Assembly: GCF_001647285.1 (NCBI RefSeq)
Contig: NZ_LRML01000022.1
Coordinates: 1-52,480 of the forward strand
Direction of reading: 5' to 3'
Source: Rufibacter roseus
Lineage (GTDB): Bacteria; Bacteroidota; Bacteroidia; Cytophagales; Hymenobacteraceae
Length of the DNA: 52,480 bases
In this document: piece after piece, positions 1 to 8,090 of the stretch
How positions within the stretch are numbered: position 1 is the first letter of the stretch
How the letters are laid out: each line of letters starts with the position of its first letter
Notes under the pieces: generated by a model
Told to the model about the DNA's origin: nothing
Seen by the model: the letters and a program-made list of their open reading frames with translations, nothing else
The model's database searches: none
Translations under genes and position numbers: made by a program

Positions 1-180
1 AAAAGGCCCACGCACCATGAATGCAGCTCAGTGAGAGCTGTCTTCTGTTGTAGTGGCGAAAGTCGCTAATGAATTAGCTCTCTATTGTGCCTTTTATTCG
101 ATTTCTATAGAATGGGAAAGAGCTCTACTATAGCTCCCCATTTCTAATTTCTAATTCTTAATTTCTAATTAAAGCAAGTA

Positions 181-615
181 CTAATTGCCGGGCCATGAGA
201 TCCACGGAATACGGGCCAGAATTAAAATTAAGCCAAGACCATAGAAGATGGCAATGCTCTTAAATCCGTTTTGCGTACCCACCTGACGCTTTGCTTTAGA
301 ATAACCTACGGTGATCAAAATAACGGCTAATACCATCATGAGCGGGTGCTCCAGTACATACAGTCTGCTCACGGAATTCTTCATGAAGCCTTCAGAGGCA
401 CTTTCCATGCCCAGCGGCGATACAAAATACAGGATAATGCCAATCACCCACTGTAAGTGAGTAGGAATCAAGCCCAATAGGCCAATCTTCCGGTCTTTGG
501 TTGAAAAATGCTTGTTGCCAAAATACCCTGCCAGAGCGGCTCCTAGAGAAATAAGTAATCCTAAAAGCACCAAATAAGCCAAGTAAGAGTGCAAGTGCTG
601 AAGTCCTGTGTACAT
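181..615 (-). CDS. Four-TM cytochrome-b-like membrane protein
   Basis: This 144-residue protein is almost entirely hydrophobic, with four likely membrane segments at about residues 13-33, 47-66, 88-105 and 120-137. Histidines at positions 7, 9, 53 and 90 lie at or next to membrane segments and could bind heme. Similar short proteins beginning MYTGL..LHS in Cytophagales are usually named cytochrome B. That family naming is from memory; heme binding is inference. The ATG lies in a short clear gap before the next gene, and the protein has no close operon partner in the window. It acts in the inner membrane, but its substrate or redox partner cannot be read from the sequence. Confidence 0.6.
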   Translation of the reverse strand: MYTGLQHLHSYLAYLVLLGLLISLGAALAGYFGNKHFSTKDRKIGLLGLIPTHLQWVIGIILYFVSPLGMESASEGFMKNSVSRLYVLEHPLMMVLAVILITVGYSKAKRQVGTQNGFKSIAIFYGLGLILILARIPWISWPGN

Positions 616-883
616 AGTGGTCGGTTATAGTTTGCGGGTAAAGATAAGCATTAGCACCATGCGTGGCTATATTTTGATGCAGGGAAGTGAGTCAAAAGCA
701 GAAATGGGAATTTTAGAACGGTAATATGCAATCTAAAAATGGCAAGGGTAAGGAGTGAGTTCTACTTTATGTTCTTTATTTAGTTATATTCTAAATTAAT
801 GCTTGAGTAACTGAAAATGCAACAAATTTGAGGGAGTAAGAAGTATACATATAGACTTAATGTTGAATTTAAATTAATTTGAT

Positions 884-1126
884 ATGGAAGCGACTTGCAA
901 TCACTGCAGCCATTGGGTGCAGGACCAAAAAATAGTAGAAGTACAAAATAATCAATTTGGTGTATGCGATGAATTGTCGGGTAAACCAGAAATGAATCCT
1001 GAGTTTGTATTACCAGTTGTGCCTGACGCAGGGGCCACGCTGAACCAGCCCAAGCCATTTGAAATGGTGACTGGTGCTCAGTTTGGCTGCAACCACTTTG
1101 AAGGCCGCCGTAGCTGGATTCAATAA
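884..1126 (+). CDS. Small Cys/His-rich protein, possible zinc ribbon
   Basis: The product has 80 residues. It begins with a CxxC motif (C5, C8), with H7 and H10 alongside, and has further cysteines at 28 and 69 plus H71, a pattern fitting a small metal-binding (zinc-ribbon-like) or redox fold. No signal peptide or membrane segment is seen. A strong intrinsic terminator follows 36 bases after the stop, which supports this strand over the longer overlapping minus-strand frames. I do not recognise the family and assign no function. Confidence 0.6.
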   Translation: MEATCNHCSHWVQDQKIVEVQNNQFGVCDELSGKPEMNPEFVLPVVPDAGATLNQPKPFEMVTGAQFGCNHFEGRRSWIQ

Positions 1127-1162
1127 CCACAGAATTGACTCCAACTTTAGGTTGGGGCAATG

Positions 1163-1208
1163 AACACAGGAGCACTGAAAATTACTTTCAGTGGCTCCTG
1201 TGTTTTTT
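1163..1208 (+). terminator. Intrinsic terminator
   Basis: An almost perfect hairpin runs ACACAGGAGC-CACTGAAA / TTTCAGTG-GCTCCTGTGT with a short ATTAC loop and is followed by a run of T. It ends transcription of the small Cys/His-rich gene just upstream. Confidence 0.8.
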
Positions 1209-1446
1209 AGGATTTGCAAAAGACAGAGTAGAAAAAAAGATGAAGCATAGTCAATAATGGCTAATAAAGTGTAGCGCAGACGCTTGTTCCATATTTTGCA
1301 AAGAAGCCAGCTGTAAAAGGTGAGGTAAGTCCTTTTGAAGAAATAGTAAGGTGTTTTTTTTGAAAAATTCATAATTTGTGGAACAAAGAGAGTGTGGAGA
1401 ATCAAAATAGTTTCCCTATTTTTAAAAACTATTTTCGTTTCTCAAC

Positions 1447-4400
1447 ATGAATTTTTTCAAGCGCTTCTCCCTTTTTGGTGTCAGTCTGGGCATACTGTTT
1501 GCCACAGGTTGCCAAAAAGAATCTTCTGAGAGTGAAATAACGCAAGCTACTGTAGAAAAGGCGGCGCCTACTCTGTTTACCCTGCTTCCGGCAGATCAAA
1601 CCCACATCAGCTTTAGCAACACACTCCAGGAAACGCCTTTTGCCAACATCATGGCCTACCAATATTTCTACAACGGTGGGGGCGTAGCCATAGGAGACTT
1701 AAACCAAGATGGCCTTCCAGATATTTATTTCTCAGGAAACATGGTGCCCAACAAGCTGTACCTGAACAAAGGGCAGATGCAGTTTGAAGAAATCACCAGC
1801 ATGGCAGGCGTGGCCGGGCAGCCCAATTCATGGAAAACCGGTACCACCATGGCCGACGTAAACGGAGACGGTTTGCTGGATATTTACCTTTGTTATTCAG
1901 GAAATGTGCCAGGTAAGGCACGTACAAACCAACTGTTCATAAACCAGGGAACTGGAGCAGACGGTGTCCCTACCTTTGTAGATAAAGCCAGGGAAATGGG
2001 GCTGGCAGATTCTGCTTTCAGCACCCATGCCGTTTTCTTCGATTACGACCGCGACCAAGACCTGGACATGTTCCTGCTGAACCACAACCCAGTGCAGTTC
2101 AATAACCTGGATGATGCCACCATTCAGGAAATCCTGAAAAAGCCCGCCCGTGACATGCAGGCCAAACTGTACCAAAACAACAACGGAATTTTCAAAGATG
2201 TATCAGACAAAGCCGGCCTGCACAAATCGGCCTTCTCGTATGGCTTAGGAGCGGGCATTGCCGATGTTAACCAAGACGGATGGCCAGACATTTACGTGTC
2301 TAATGATTACTCTGCGCCTGACTTTCTGCTCATCAACAATAAAAACGGCACCTTCACTGACAAATCTAAAACCAGCATTCAGCATACCGCCATTTATTCC
2401 ATGGGCAATGACATTGCCGATATGAACAATGATGGGCAGCCCGACATCATGACCCTGGACATGCTGCCCGAAGATAATAAGCGCCAAAAGCTGCTATTCG
2501 GCCCCGACAACTATGAGTATTTTGACATGCTGGTGCGTGCGGGGTTCAACCACCAATACATGCGGAACATGCTACAAATGAACAACGGTGACGGCACCTT
2601 CAGTGAGGTGGGGCAGCTGAGTGGTGTCTCCAACACTGACTGGAGCTGGGCACCTCTGTTGGCGGATTTCGATAACGATGGCTGGAAAGACCTGTTCGTG
2701 AGCAATGGCTTTCTGCGCGACTTCACCAACATGGATTTTATCAAATTCCAAAGTTCATACTTTCAGCAGCTGCGGGGCAAGGTAAGGCCAGAGCACCTCA
2801 TGAACCTGCTTTCTAAAATGCCAGCCTCAAATGTGAACAACTACATGTTCAAAAACACCAACGGGCTGCAGTTCCAGAACATGGGCAAAGACTGGGGCTT
2901 CAACATAGCCTCTAACAGCAACGGCGCCGCTTACGCCGATTTAGACAACGACGGAGATCTGGATCTGGTGGCCAACAACGTGAATCAAGTAGCTTTTGTG
3001 TACCAGAACCAATCTGAGAAGAGACTGAAGAATCAACACCTGCAGGTAAAACTAAAAGGTGCGGGCAAGAATACTGACGGTTTGGGCGCGAAAGTGATGG
3101 TGTACCACCAGGGGCAGCAGCAGTACCAGGAGCAGATGACCTCGCGCGGCTTCCAGTCTAGCGTGCCGCCGGTGCTGCATTTTGGGTTAGGAGGCGTGGC
3201 CACGGTAGATTCTGTGCGGGTGGTGTGGCTAAGCGGTAAACAGCAGGTATTGGCTGGTGTAATGCCAAACCAGGTGCTTACGCTGGAAGAGAAAAACGCT
3301 ACTTCTACATATAGGGCCCCAAACCCCGCAAAACCATACTTCACCCAAACCGCCGCTCCGTTCACCTTTGCCCATCAGAAAAACAACCTAAACGACTTTA
3401 AGCGTCAGCCGCTTATGGTGAACCCAATCTCGTTTTCAGGCCCTTGCCTGGTGAAAGGAGATGTGAACGGTGACGGCTTGGAAGATATTTTTGCCGGTGG
3501 AGCAGCCGGTCAGGCCGGAGCCATTTACCTGCAGGGCAAGAATGGTAAATTCCCCCTAAAGCCTGTTACAGCTCTTGCCGCTGATAAAGCGAGCGAAGAC
3601 GTAGACGCTCTGTTCTTTGACGCCAACAACGACAATAAACTTGATTTGTACGTGGTGAGCGGGGGTTACCATACCTTCCTACCCGATGATGCCGCCCTGC
3701 AAGATCGCCTGTACCTGAACGATGGCAACGGCAACTTCAGCAAGGCTGTTACCTCTTTGCCAAATATGCGAACCAGCGGCAGTTGCGTGAGGGCATCTGA
3801 TGTCAATGGTGACGGTGCCTTGGATTTGTTTGTGGGTGGCCGTGTGGTACCCGGCCGCTATCCAGAAACGCCCCGCAGCTATGTGCTGGTGAACAACGGC
3901 AAAGGTCAGTTCACAGACCAAACCGCAGCCGTGGCCCCACAGCTGCAAAACATTGGCTTGGTCACCGACGCTGCCTGGCACGACCTGAACAATGATAATA
4001 AGGCTGAGCTGGTGGTGGTAGGCGAATGGATGCCGGTTTCTGTTTTCAGCCTGAAAAACGGAAAACTAACCGAAAACACAAATGCCTTCTTCAGCAAGAA
4101 ATACAGCGGCTGGTGGAATAAACTATATGTGGGTGATTTCAACCAAGACAGGAAACCAGATCTAATTATTGGCAATCTAGGCTTAAACACCCAGTGCAAA
4201 GCCTCAGAAAAAGAGCCAGCCCAACTCATTTTCAAAGATTTTGACGACAACGGAGCCATTGATCCTATCCTCTGTTTCTACATACAGGGCAAGAGCTACC
4301 CTTACGTGACGCGTGATGAGCTGCTGGACCAAATCAGTATGATGCGCACACGGTTCCCTGATTATACCAGCTATGCCAATGCCGGTTTAGAGCACATTTT

Positions 4401-4800
4401 CTCTGAGCCAGAACTAAAAGACGCAGGCCGTCTATCAGCCAATTACTTACAAACTGCTTATTTCGTAGGTGGGGAGGACGGAAAGTTCAAGGAAGCGCAG
4501 CTGCCGGTGCAAGCCCAATATGCACCCGTGTTCGCCATAGCCACGCTAGACTACAACCAAGACGGTGCCATGGATTTGCTCCTGGGCGGGAACGTGAACA
4601 AAGCTCGACTGCGCTTCGGAAAGTCCGATGCCAATTACGGACAGCTGCTGCAAAACGATGGCAAGGGTAACTTTACCTATGTGCCGCAGCAGAAGTCTGG
4701 CTTTAAAGTAGTGGGCGATGTGCGTTGCATTTTGCCAGTGAGCAACACGGTGCTGTTTGGCGTGAATCAAAAACCAGTAATGGCCTACAAACTACCCTAA
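1447..4800 (+). CDS. VCBS/FG-GAP repeat lipoprotein with ASPIC/UnbV domain
   Basis: The 1117-residue protein starts with a lipoprotein signal peptide (lipobox ATGC, acylated Cys22). At least seven FG-GAP/VCBS blades carry DxNxDGxxD calcium-binding loops, for example ADVNQDGWPDIYVSND and ADFDNDGWKDLFVSNG, between about residues 75 and 530. An ASPIC/UnbV domain follows at about 540-620, then a second set of blades from about 675 to the end, one of them (KDFDDNGAIDPIL) followed by an insert rich in aromatic residues. The family forms integrin-like beta-propellers anchored on the cell surface or in the periplasm, and its ligand is unknown. The stop codon overlaps the start of the haloperoxidase gene, so the two are translationally coupled. 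Length and architecture are normal for Bacteroidota homologues. Confidence 0.85.
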   Translation: MNFFKRFSLFGVSLGILFATGCQKESSESEITQATVEKAAPTLFTLLPADQTHISFSNTLQETPFANIMAYQYFYNGGGVAIGDLNQDGLPDIYFSGNMVPNKLYLNKGQMQFEEITSMAGVAGQPNSWKTGTTMADVNGDGLLDIYLCYSGNVPGKARTNQLFINQGTGADGVPTFVDKAREMGLADSAFSTHAVFFDYDRDQDLDMFLLNHNPVQFNNLDDATIQEILKKPARDMQAKLYQNNNGIFKDVSDKAGLHKSAFSYGLGAGIADVNQDGWPDIYVSNDYSAPDFLLINNKNGTFTDKSKTSIQHTAIYSMGNDIADMNNDGQPDIMTLDMLPEDNKRQKLLFGPDNYEYFDMLVRAGFNHQYMRNMLQMNNGDGTFSEVGQLSGVSNTDWSWAPLLADFDNDGWKDLFVSNGFLRDFTNMDFIKFQSSYFQQLRGKVRPEHLMNLLSKMPASNVNNYMFKNTNGLQFQNMGKDWGFNIASNSNGAAYADLDNDGDLDLVANNVNQVAFVYQNQSEKRLKNQHLQVKLKGAGKNTDGLGAKVMVYHQGQQQYQEQMTSRGFQSSVPPVLHFGLGGVATVDSVRVVWLSGKQQVLAGVMPNQVLTLEEKNATSTYRAPNPAKPYFTQTAAPFTFAHQKNNLNDFKRQPLMVNPISFSGPCLVKGDVNGDGLEDIFAGGAAGQAGAIYLQGKNGKFPLKPVTALAADKASEDVDALFFDANNDNKLDLYVVSGGYHTFLPDDAALQDRLYLNDGNGNFSKAVTSLPNMRTSGSCVRASDVNGDGALDLFVGGRVVPGRYPETPRSYVLVNNGKGQFTDQTAAVAPQLQNIGLVTDAAWHDLNNDNKAELVVVGEWMPVSVFSLKNGKLTENTNAFFSKKYSGWWNKLYVGDFNQDRKPDLIIGNLGLNTQCKASEKEPAQLIFKDFDDNGAIDPILCFYIQGKSYPYVTRDELLDQISMMRTRFPDYTSYANAGLEHIFSEPELKDAGRLSANYLQTAYFVGGEDGKFKEAQLPVQAQYAPVFAIATLDYNQDGAMDLLLGGNVNKARLRFGKSDANYGQLLQNDGKGNFTYVPQQKSGFKVVGDVRCILPVSNTVLFGVNQKPVMAYKLP

Positions 4801-6146
4801 TGAAAAAGGTATTACCGCTCTTATGGCTCTGGGTTTTATGCGGAGCCTGCTCGGCTCCTCAACAAGAGAAAAAACAAAACCTGGATTTCAGCACCGAGCA
4901 AATTAGCCAGGTCATCAACCGCATGACCGACCTGATGGTGAACGATGTGACCAATCCGCCTTTGGCTGCTCGTTTTTTCTCCTACGCTACCCTGGCCGGA
5001 TACGAGGTGGTTGTTCAGAATGACAGCAGCTATGCCTCTATGCACGGGAAGCTCAAAGACTATCCTCAAATAGCCAAACCACAAGGAGTTGAGGGGTATT
5101 CTGTGGAGCTGAGCGCAGTGCTGGCCATGTTAGAGACGGCCAAGAAAATGCAGCCATCGGGTGTGCTGTTAGACAGCCTGAAAGTGCAGCTGCTGGATTC
5201 CTGCCGACAAGAAGGGTTGGCCGAAGAAGTCATTACGTCTTCTCTTGCCTACGCCCAGGCTGTGAGCAAAGAGATTCTGGCTTATGCCAAAGCAGATAAA
5301 TATAACCGCATCAGTAATTATCCGCGCTACACGCCTAAAGAAGGAGAGGGGAATTGGTACCCTACGCCGCCCGGCTATTTTGCTCCGGTAGAGCCATATT
5401 TCAACACCGTTCGCTCGTTTACCTTAGATACCTGTAGCCAGTTCAAACCGGATCCTCCGGTGGCTTTCTCCACCCAAAAAAGCTCACCCTTCTTCAAGCT
5501 AATGCAGCAGGCGTATGAGGAAAGCAACAATTTGTCGAAAGAGCACCAGGACATTGCCGCCTTCTGGGATTGTAACCCTTTTGCCCTGCAGGAAAACGGC
5601 CACCTAATGTCTGGACTGAAGAAAATTTCGCCGGGTGCGCATTGGCTAGGCATCACCGGTATTGCCTGTAAAAAAGCTAAGATTGACTTTGCCAAGGCCA
5701 TGAAAGTGCATGCTATGGTGTCGGTGGGCTTGATGGATGGTTTTTTAGCTTGCTGGGACGAGAAGTTCCGCAGTAACCGTATCCGCCCGGAAACCGCCAT
5801 CAGAAAATACCTTGATCCTAACTTTAAACCTTTGCTACAAACTCCGCCGTTCCCAGAGTACTTGAGCGGACACTCCACTATCTCCGCGGCCTCGGCAGTG
5901 ATTTTAACTCACTACTTCGGCGATAATTTTAGTTACACCGACACGGTAGAAGAACGATTCGGACTACCCGCCCGGGAGTTTCATTCTTTTCAGGAGGCAG
6001 CCATTGAAGCTGGACTATCTAGATTGTATGGCGGTATTCATTTTATGGATGCCGTTGAAAATGGTCGACTGCAAGGCCTGCAGGTAGGGGAGTGGTTAAT
6101 AAGAAAAGTAGAGGGCGGACCTAAGGTTTTGGCAAAGGTGAAATAA
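4800..6146 (+). CDS. Vanadium-dependent haloperoxidase / PAP2-type lipoprotein
   Basis: The start was placed at the ATG that shares its A with the TAA of the upstream VCBS gene. This gives 448 residues beginning with a lipoprotein signal (lipobox GACS). All three vanadate/phosphate-binding motifs are present: K322-x6-R329-P, S356-G357-H358 within PEYLSGHS, and R408-x5-H414 within SRLYGGIH. The family either oxidises halides with peroxide or, as acid phosphatase relatives, removes phosphate, and sequence alone does not decide between these. The one-base overlap shows that it forms an operon with the VCBS surface protein, an arrangement I recall as recurrent in Bacteroidota. A palindromic hairpin after the stop probably ends transcription. 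Confidence 0.85.
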   Translation: MKKVLPLLWLWVLCGACSAPQQEKKQNLDFSTEQISQVINRMTDLMVNDVTNPPLAARFFSYATLAGYEVVVQNDSSYASMHGKLKDYPQIAKPQGVEGYSVELSAVLAMLETAKKMQPSGVLLDSLKVQLLDSCRQEGLAEEVITSSLAYAQAVSKEILAYAKADKYNRISNYPRYTPKEGEGNWYPTPPGYFAPVEPYFNTVRSFTLDTCSQFKPDPPVAFSTQKSSPFFKLMQQAYEESNNLSKEHQDIAAFWDCNPFALQENGHLMSGLKKISPGAHWLGITGIACKKAKIDFAKAMKVHAMVSVGLMDGFLACWDEKFRSNRIRPETAIRKYLDPNFKPLLQTPPFPEYLSGHSTISAASAVILTHYFGDNFSYTDTVEERFGLPAREFHSFQEAAIEAGLSRLYGGIHFMDAVENGRLQGLQVGEWLIRKVEGGPKVLAKVK

Positions 6147-6172
6147 CAAATTGCCCTTTCAATATAAAAAAT

Positions 6173-6212
6173 GCGTTTTAGGGCTGCTTTTAGAAAAACA
6201 GCCCTAAAACGC
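6173..6212. repeat. Palindromic repeat family A, also bidirectional terminator
   Basis: A perfect inverted repeat, GCGTTTTAGGGCTG / CAGCCCTAAAACGC, with an A/T-rich centre lies between two convergent genes. It belongs to the dispersed family of about 40-nt palindromes seen in most intergenic gaps of this window, and its position suggests it ends transcription from both sides. Confidence 0.75.
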
Positions 6213-6239
6213 AGCTTGCATAGAAAAAGCCAATGAAGA

Positions 6240-7337
6240 CTAGAGCTGATTGTAGTATACTATTTTCACGTCAGGCATGGTCTTGAATATTTCTTCCATC
6301 CAGGAACGGTGCGAGGAGCCTACGGCTACCACTACTTTTTTAGCTCCTTTTTCGCGGGCCTGACGCACCACGTTTTCACACATGCCCTGGTTGCGCAGGT
6401 TCCAGTAATAGATCATTTGTTTTACCTCTTCGGTGGGGAAACCGGCGGAGCCGTAAAATGCGGGGCCGCCGTAAAAATTTTGGGCGGCATCCATACGCGC
6501 GTATTCAGCGGAGTTCATAAAAGCGTACCCGCTGAGCTTGTTGGTATAGGCTTCTTTCCAGCCGGTTTCAAAGAAAGTGTTGATGCGCTTAAAAGTCTGC
6601 CCTTCGGCCGAGGTGGAGTCTGCCTTAGCCTTTTTCTCTAGCTCCTGCATCTTCACCATGGCACTGCCCCAAGCTTGGTTCCAGTTGTTGTCATACTTCT
6701 GGCAATCCATAGGGTAAATTTGTGCATGCTTCAACTCGTAAACCAGCGGGAAATAGATTTTCTGATACTCACTGTTTACACGCACCAGCCCCTGTTTCTT
6801 GAGTGAATCTGAAGCACCGAACATATTTGTATAGGCTGACTGCTCTTTTTCCAAAAATCGCTCTTTCAGTTGCGTCTCGAGCACGTAGAGTTGGTACTCA
6901 CCGTTGCCGCGGTCGTGGTTCAGGTAGAGGTCGCGGGCCAGTTGCATACGTATTTGGTGCAGGTTTTCATTCTTCGCCAGCGCTTGGTAAGCTTTAGATA
7001 TTTTCTTTGAAGCGTTCTTACCGCGTTTATGGGTAAGGCTCAACAAATAAGCCATCCGTTTCTCATCATTCTTTTTGTTGTAGTACCCTTTTTCTAGCGC
7101 CGCTTTAAGATCTGGAGCTGACAGATATTCCCCGAACACCATGTCTGGGTTGTACTTCTTCAGTTTCTCTACGACGGGTCTTAGTTTCTCCGGTGCCTGG
7201 GTATTCTGGTGCGCCGATGCCACAATCACAATCTCCAGTGGCTCTTGTTGCGCCCAGCCGCGCAGGGTAGCGCAACTATAAAGGCACAGGAAAAGGAGAA
7301 ATTTAATGAAGGGGGAATAAGAGGAAAATGTAAGCAT
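6240..7337 (-). CDS. DUF5694-like secreted protein
   Basis: I chose the internal ATG at 7337 because it is followed directly by a secretory signal (hydrophobic core about residues 8-22, cleavage near GWAQ) and is preceded by a leader that has no sense as protein. The mature part opens with a beta-strand EIVIVASAH and the segment PDMVFGEYLS, and closes with a strand KKVVVAVGSSHRSWMEEIF. This layout resembles the TraB/DUF5694 group of putative metal-binding proteins with conserved His and Glu. It is about 365 residues, soluble and probably periplasmic. Function is unknown. It converges on the haloperoxidase operon and diverges from the DUF4260 gene. Confidence 0.65.
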   Translation of the reverse strand: MLTFSSYSPFIKFLLFLCLYSCATLRGWAQQEPLEIVIVASAHQNTQAPEKLRPVVEKLKKYNPDMVFGEYLSAPDLKAALEKGYYNKKNDEKRMAYLLSLTHKRGKNASKKISKAYQALAKNENLHQIRMQLARDLYLNHDRGNGEYQLYVLETQLKERFLEKEQSAYTNMFGASDSLKKQGLVRVNSEYQKIYFPLVYELKHAQIYPMDCQKYDNNWNQAWGSAMVKMQELEKKAKADSTSAEGQTFKRINTFFETGWKEAYTNKLSGYAFMNSAEYARMDAAQNFYGGPAFYGSAGFPTEEVKQMIYYWNLRNQGMCENVVRQAREKGAKKVVVAVGSSHRSWMEEIFKTMPDVKIVYYNQL

Positions 7338-7557
7338 AAAGGGTTGTAAGGTTGGTTTGGTTTTTAAAGCTAAGAAACACAAACGCGCTGCCCAAATTGC
7401 ATGATCTTTTATATGAAAAAGAATAGGGGTAGTGAGAAATTTACTGGTCAAGTAAAGTATATAATGATTTTCCTATATTTACTTCATTCAAAATGCTGTG
7501 GGTGAGCTGATAACAACTTGAATTCCATTACCTAACTCTAAACCCCTTTACAACACT

Positions 7558-7926
7558 ATGAAACTATTGATTAGCTTAGAGGAACTAGCCAAAATGGCGG
7601 CCGCCTACCTGTTCAGTTTATACCTGGGGTATAGCTGGTGGATGTTTTTTGCCCTGTTGCTATTACCCGACCTCAGCATGCTGGGCTACCTTTTTGGCCC
7701 AAGAGTGGGAGCATGGGTTTATAACCTGTTCCATCACCAGGGGGTGGCACTCTTGACTGCCGCAGTTGGTTTTATGTTACACCATCCTGAACTGCAATTA
7801 GCAGGAGTGGTTATGTTTGGCCATAGCGCTATGGACCGGGCACTTGGCTATGGCTTGAAGTATTCAGATAATTTCAAAAATACCCATTTGGGGTGGATTG
7901 GTGGAGAGGTGAAAAAAGTTAGTTGA
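7558..7926 (+). CDS. DUF4260 family membrane protein
   Basis: The 122-residue protein has the DUF4260 signature: LLLPDLSMLGYLFGPRVGA, then YNLFHHQG, and the closing GHSAMDRALGYGLKY..NFKNTHLGWIG. Three to four hydrophobic segments place it in the inner membrane. The family has no established function; conserved Asp and His residues suggest an enzyme acting in the membrane. The ATG directly follows a purine-poor stretch, so the ribosome site is weak, as is common in this phylum. Confidence 0.8.
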   Translation: MKLLISLEELAKMAAAYLFSLYLGYSWWMFFALLLLPDLSMLGYLFGPRVGAWVYNLFHHQGVALLTAAVGFMLHHPELQLAGVVMFGHSAMDRALGYGLKYSDNFKNTHLGWIGGEVKKVS

Positions 7927-8090
7927 GGCAGTCTATCGTATCAACTTATTTTTCCTCCAGAGATCTAAGGGATCAATCAACGGTCATTGCCAGCTTGTTT
8001 CTGCCTCCCCCTAAAATTGCGTTTCTTTGAGGTTCTTTACCCCCGCAGAGGTGCTGCAAAGACCTTTGCCAACAACCTTAAAGAGAAGTT

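Noticed and set aside
1010..1405. Minus-strand ORFs opposite the Cys/His-rich gene
   Set aside because: They cross the terminator hairpin and read through non-coding AT-rich sequence; the small plus-strand gene explains the region better.
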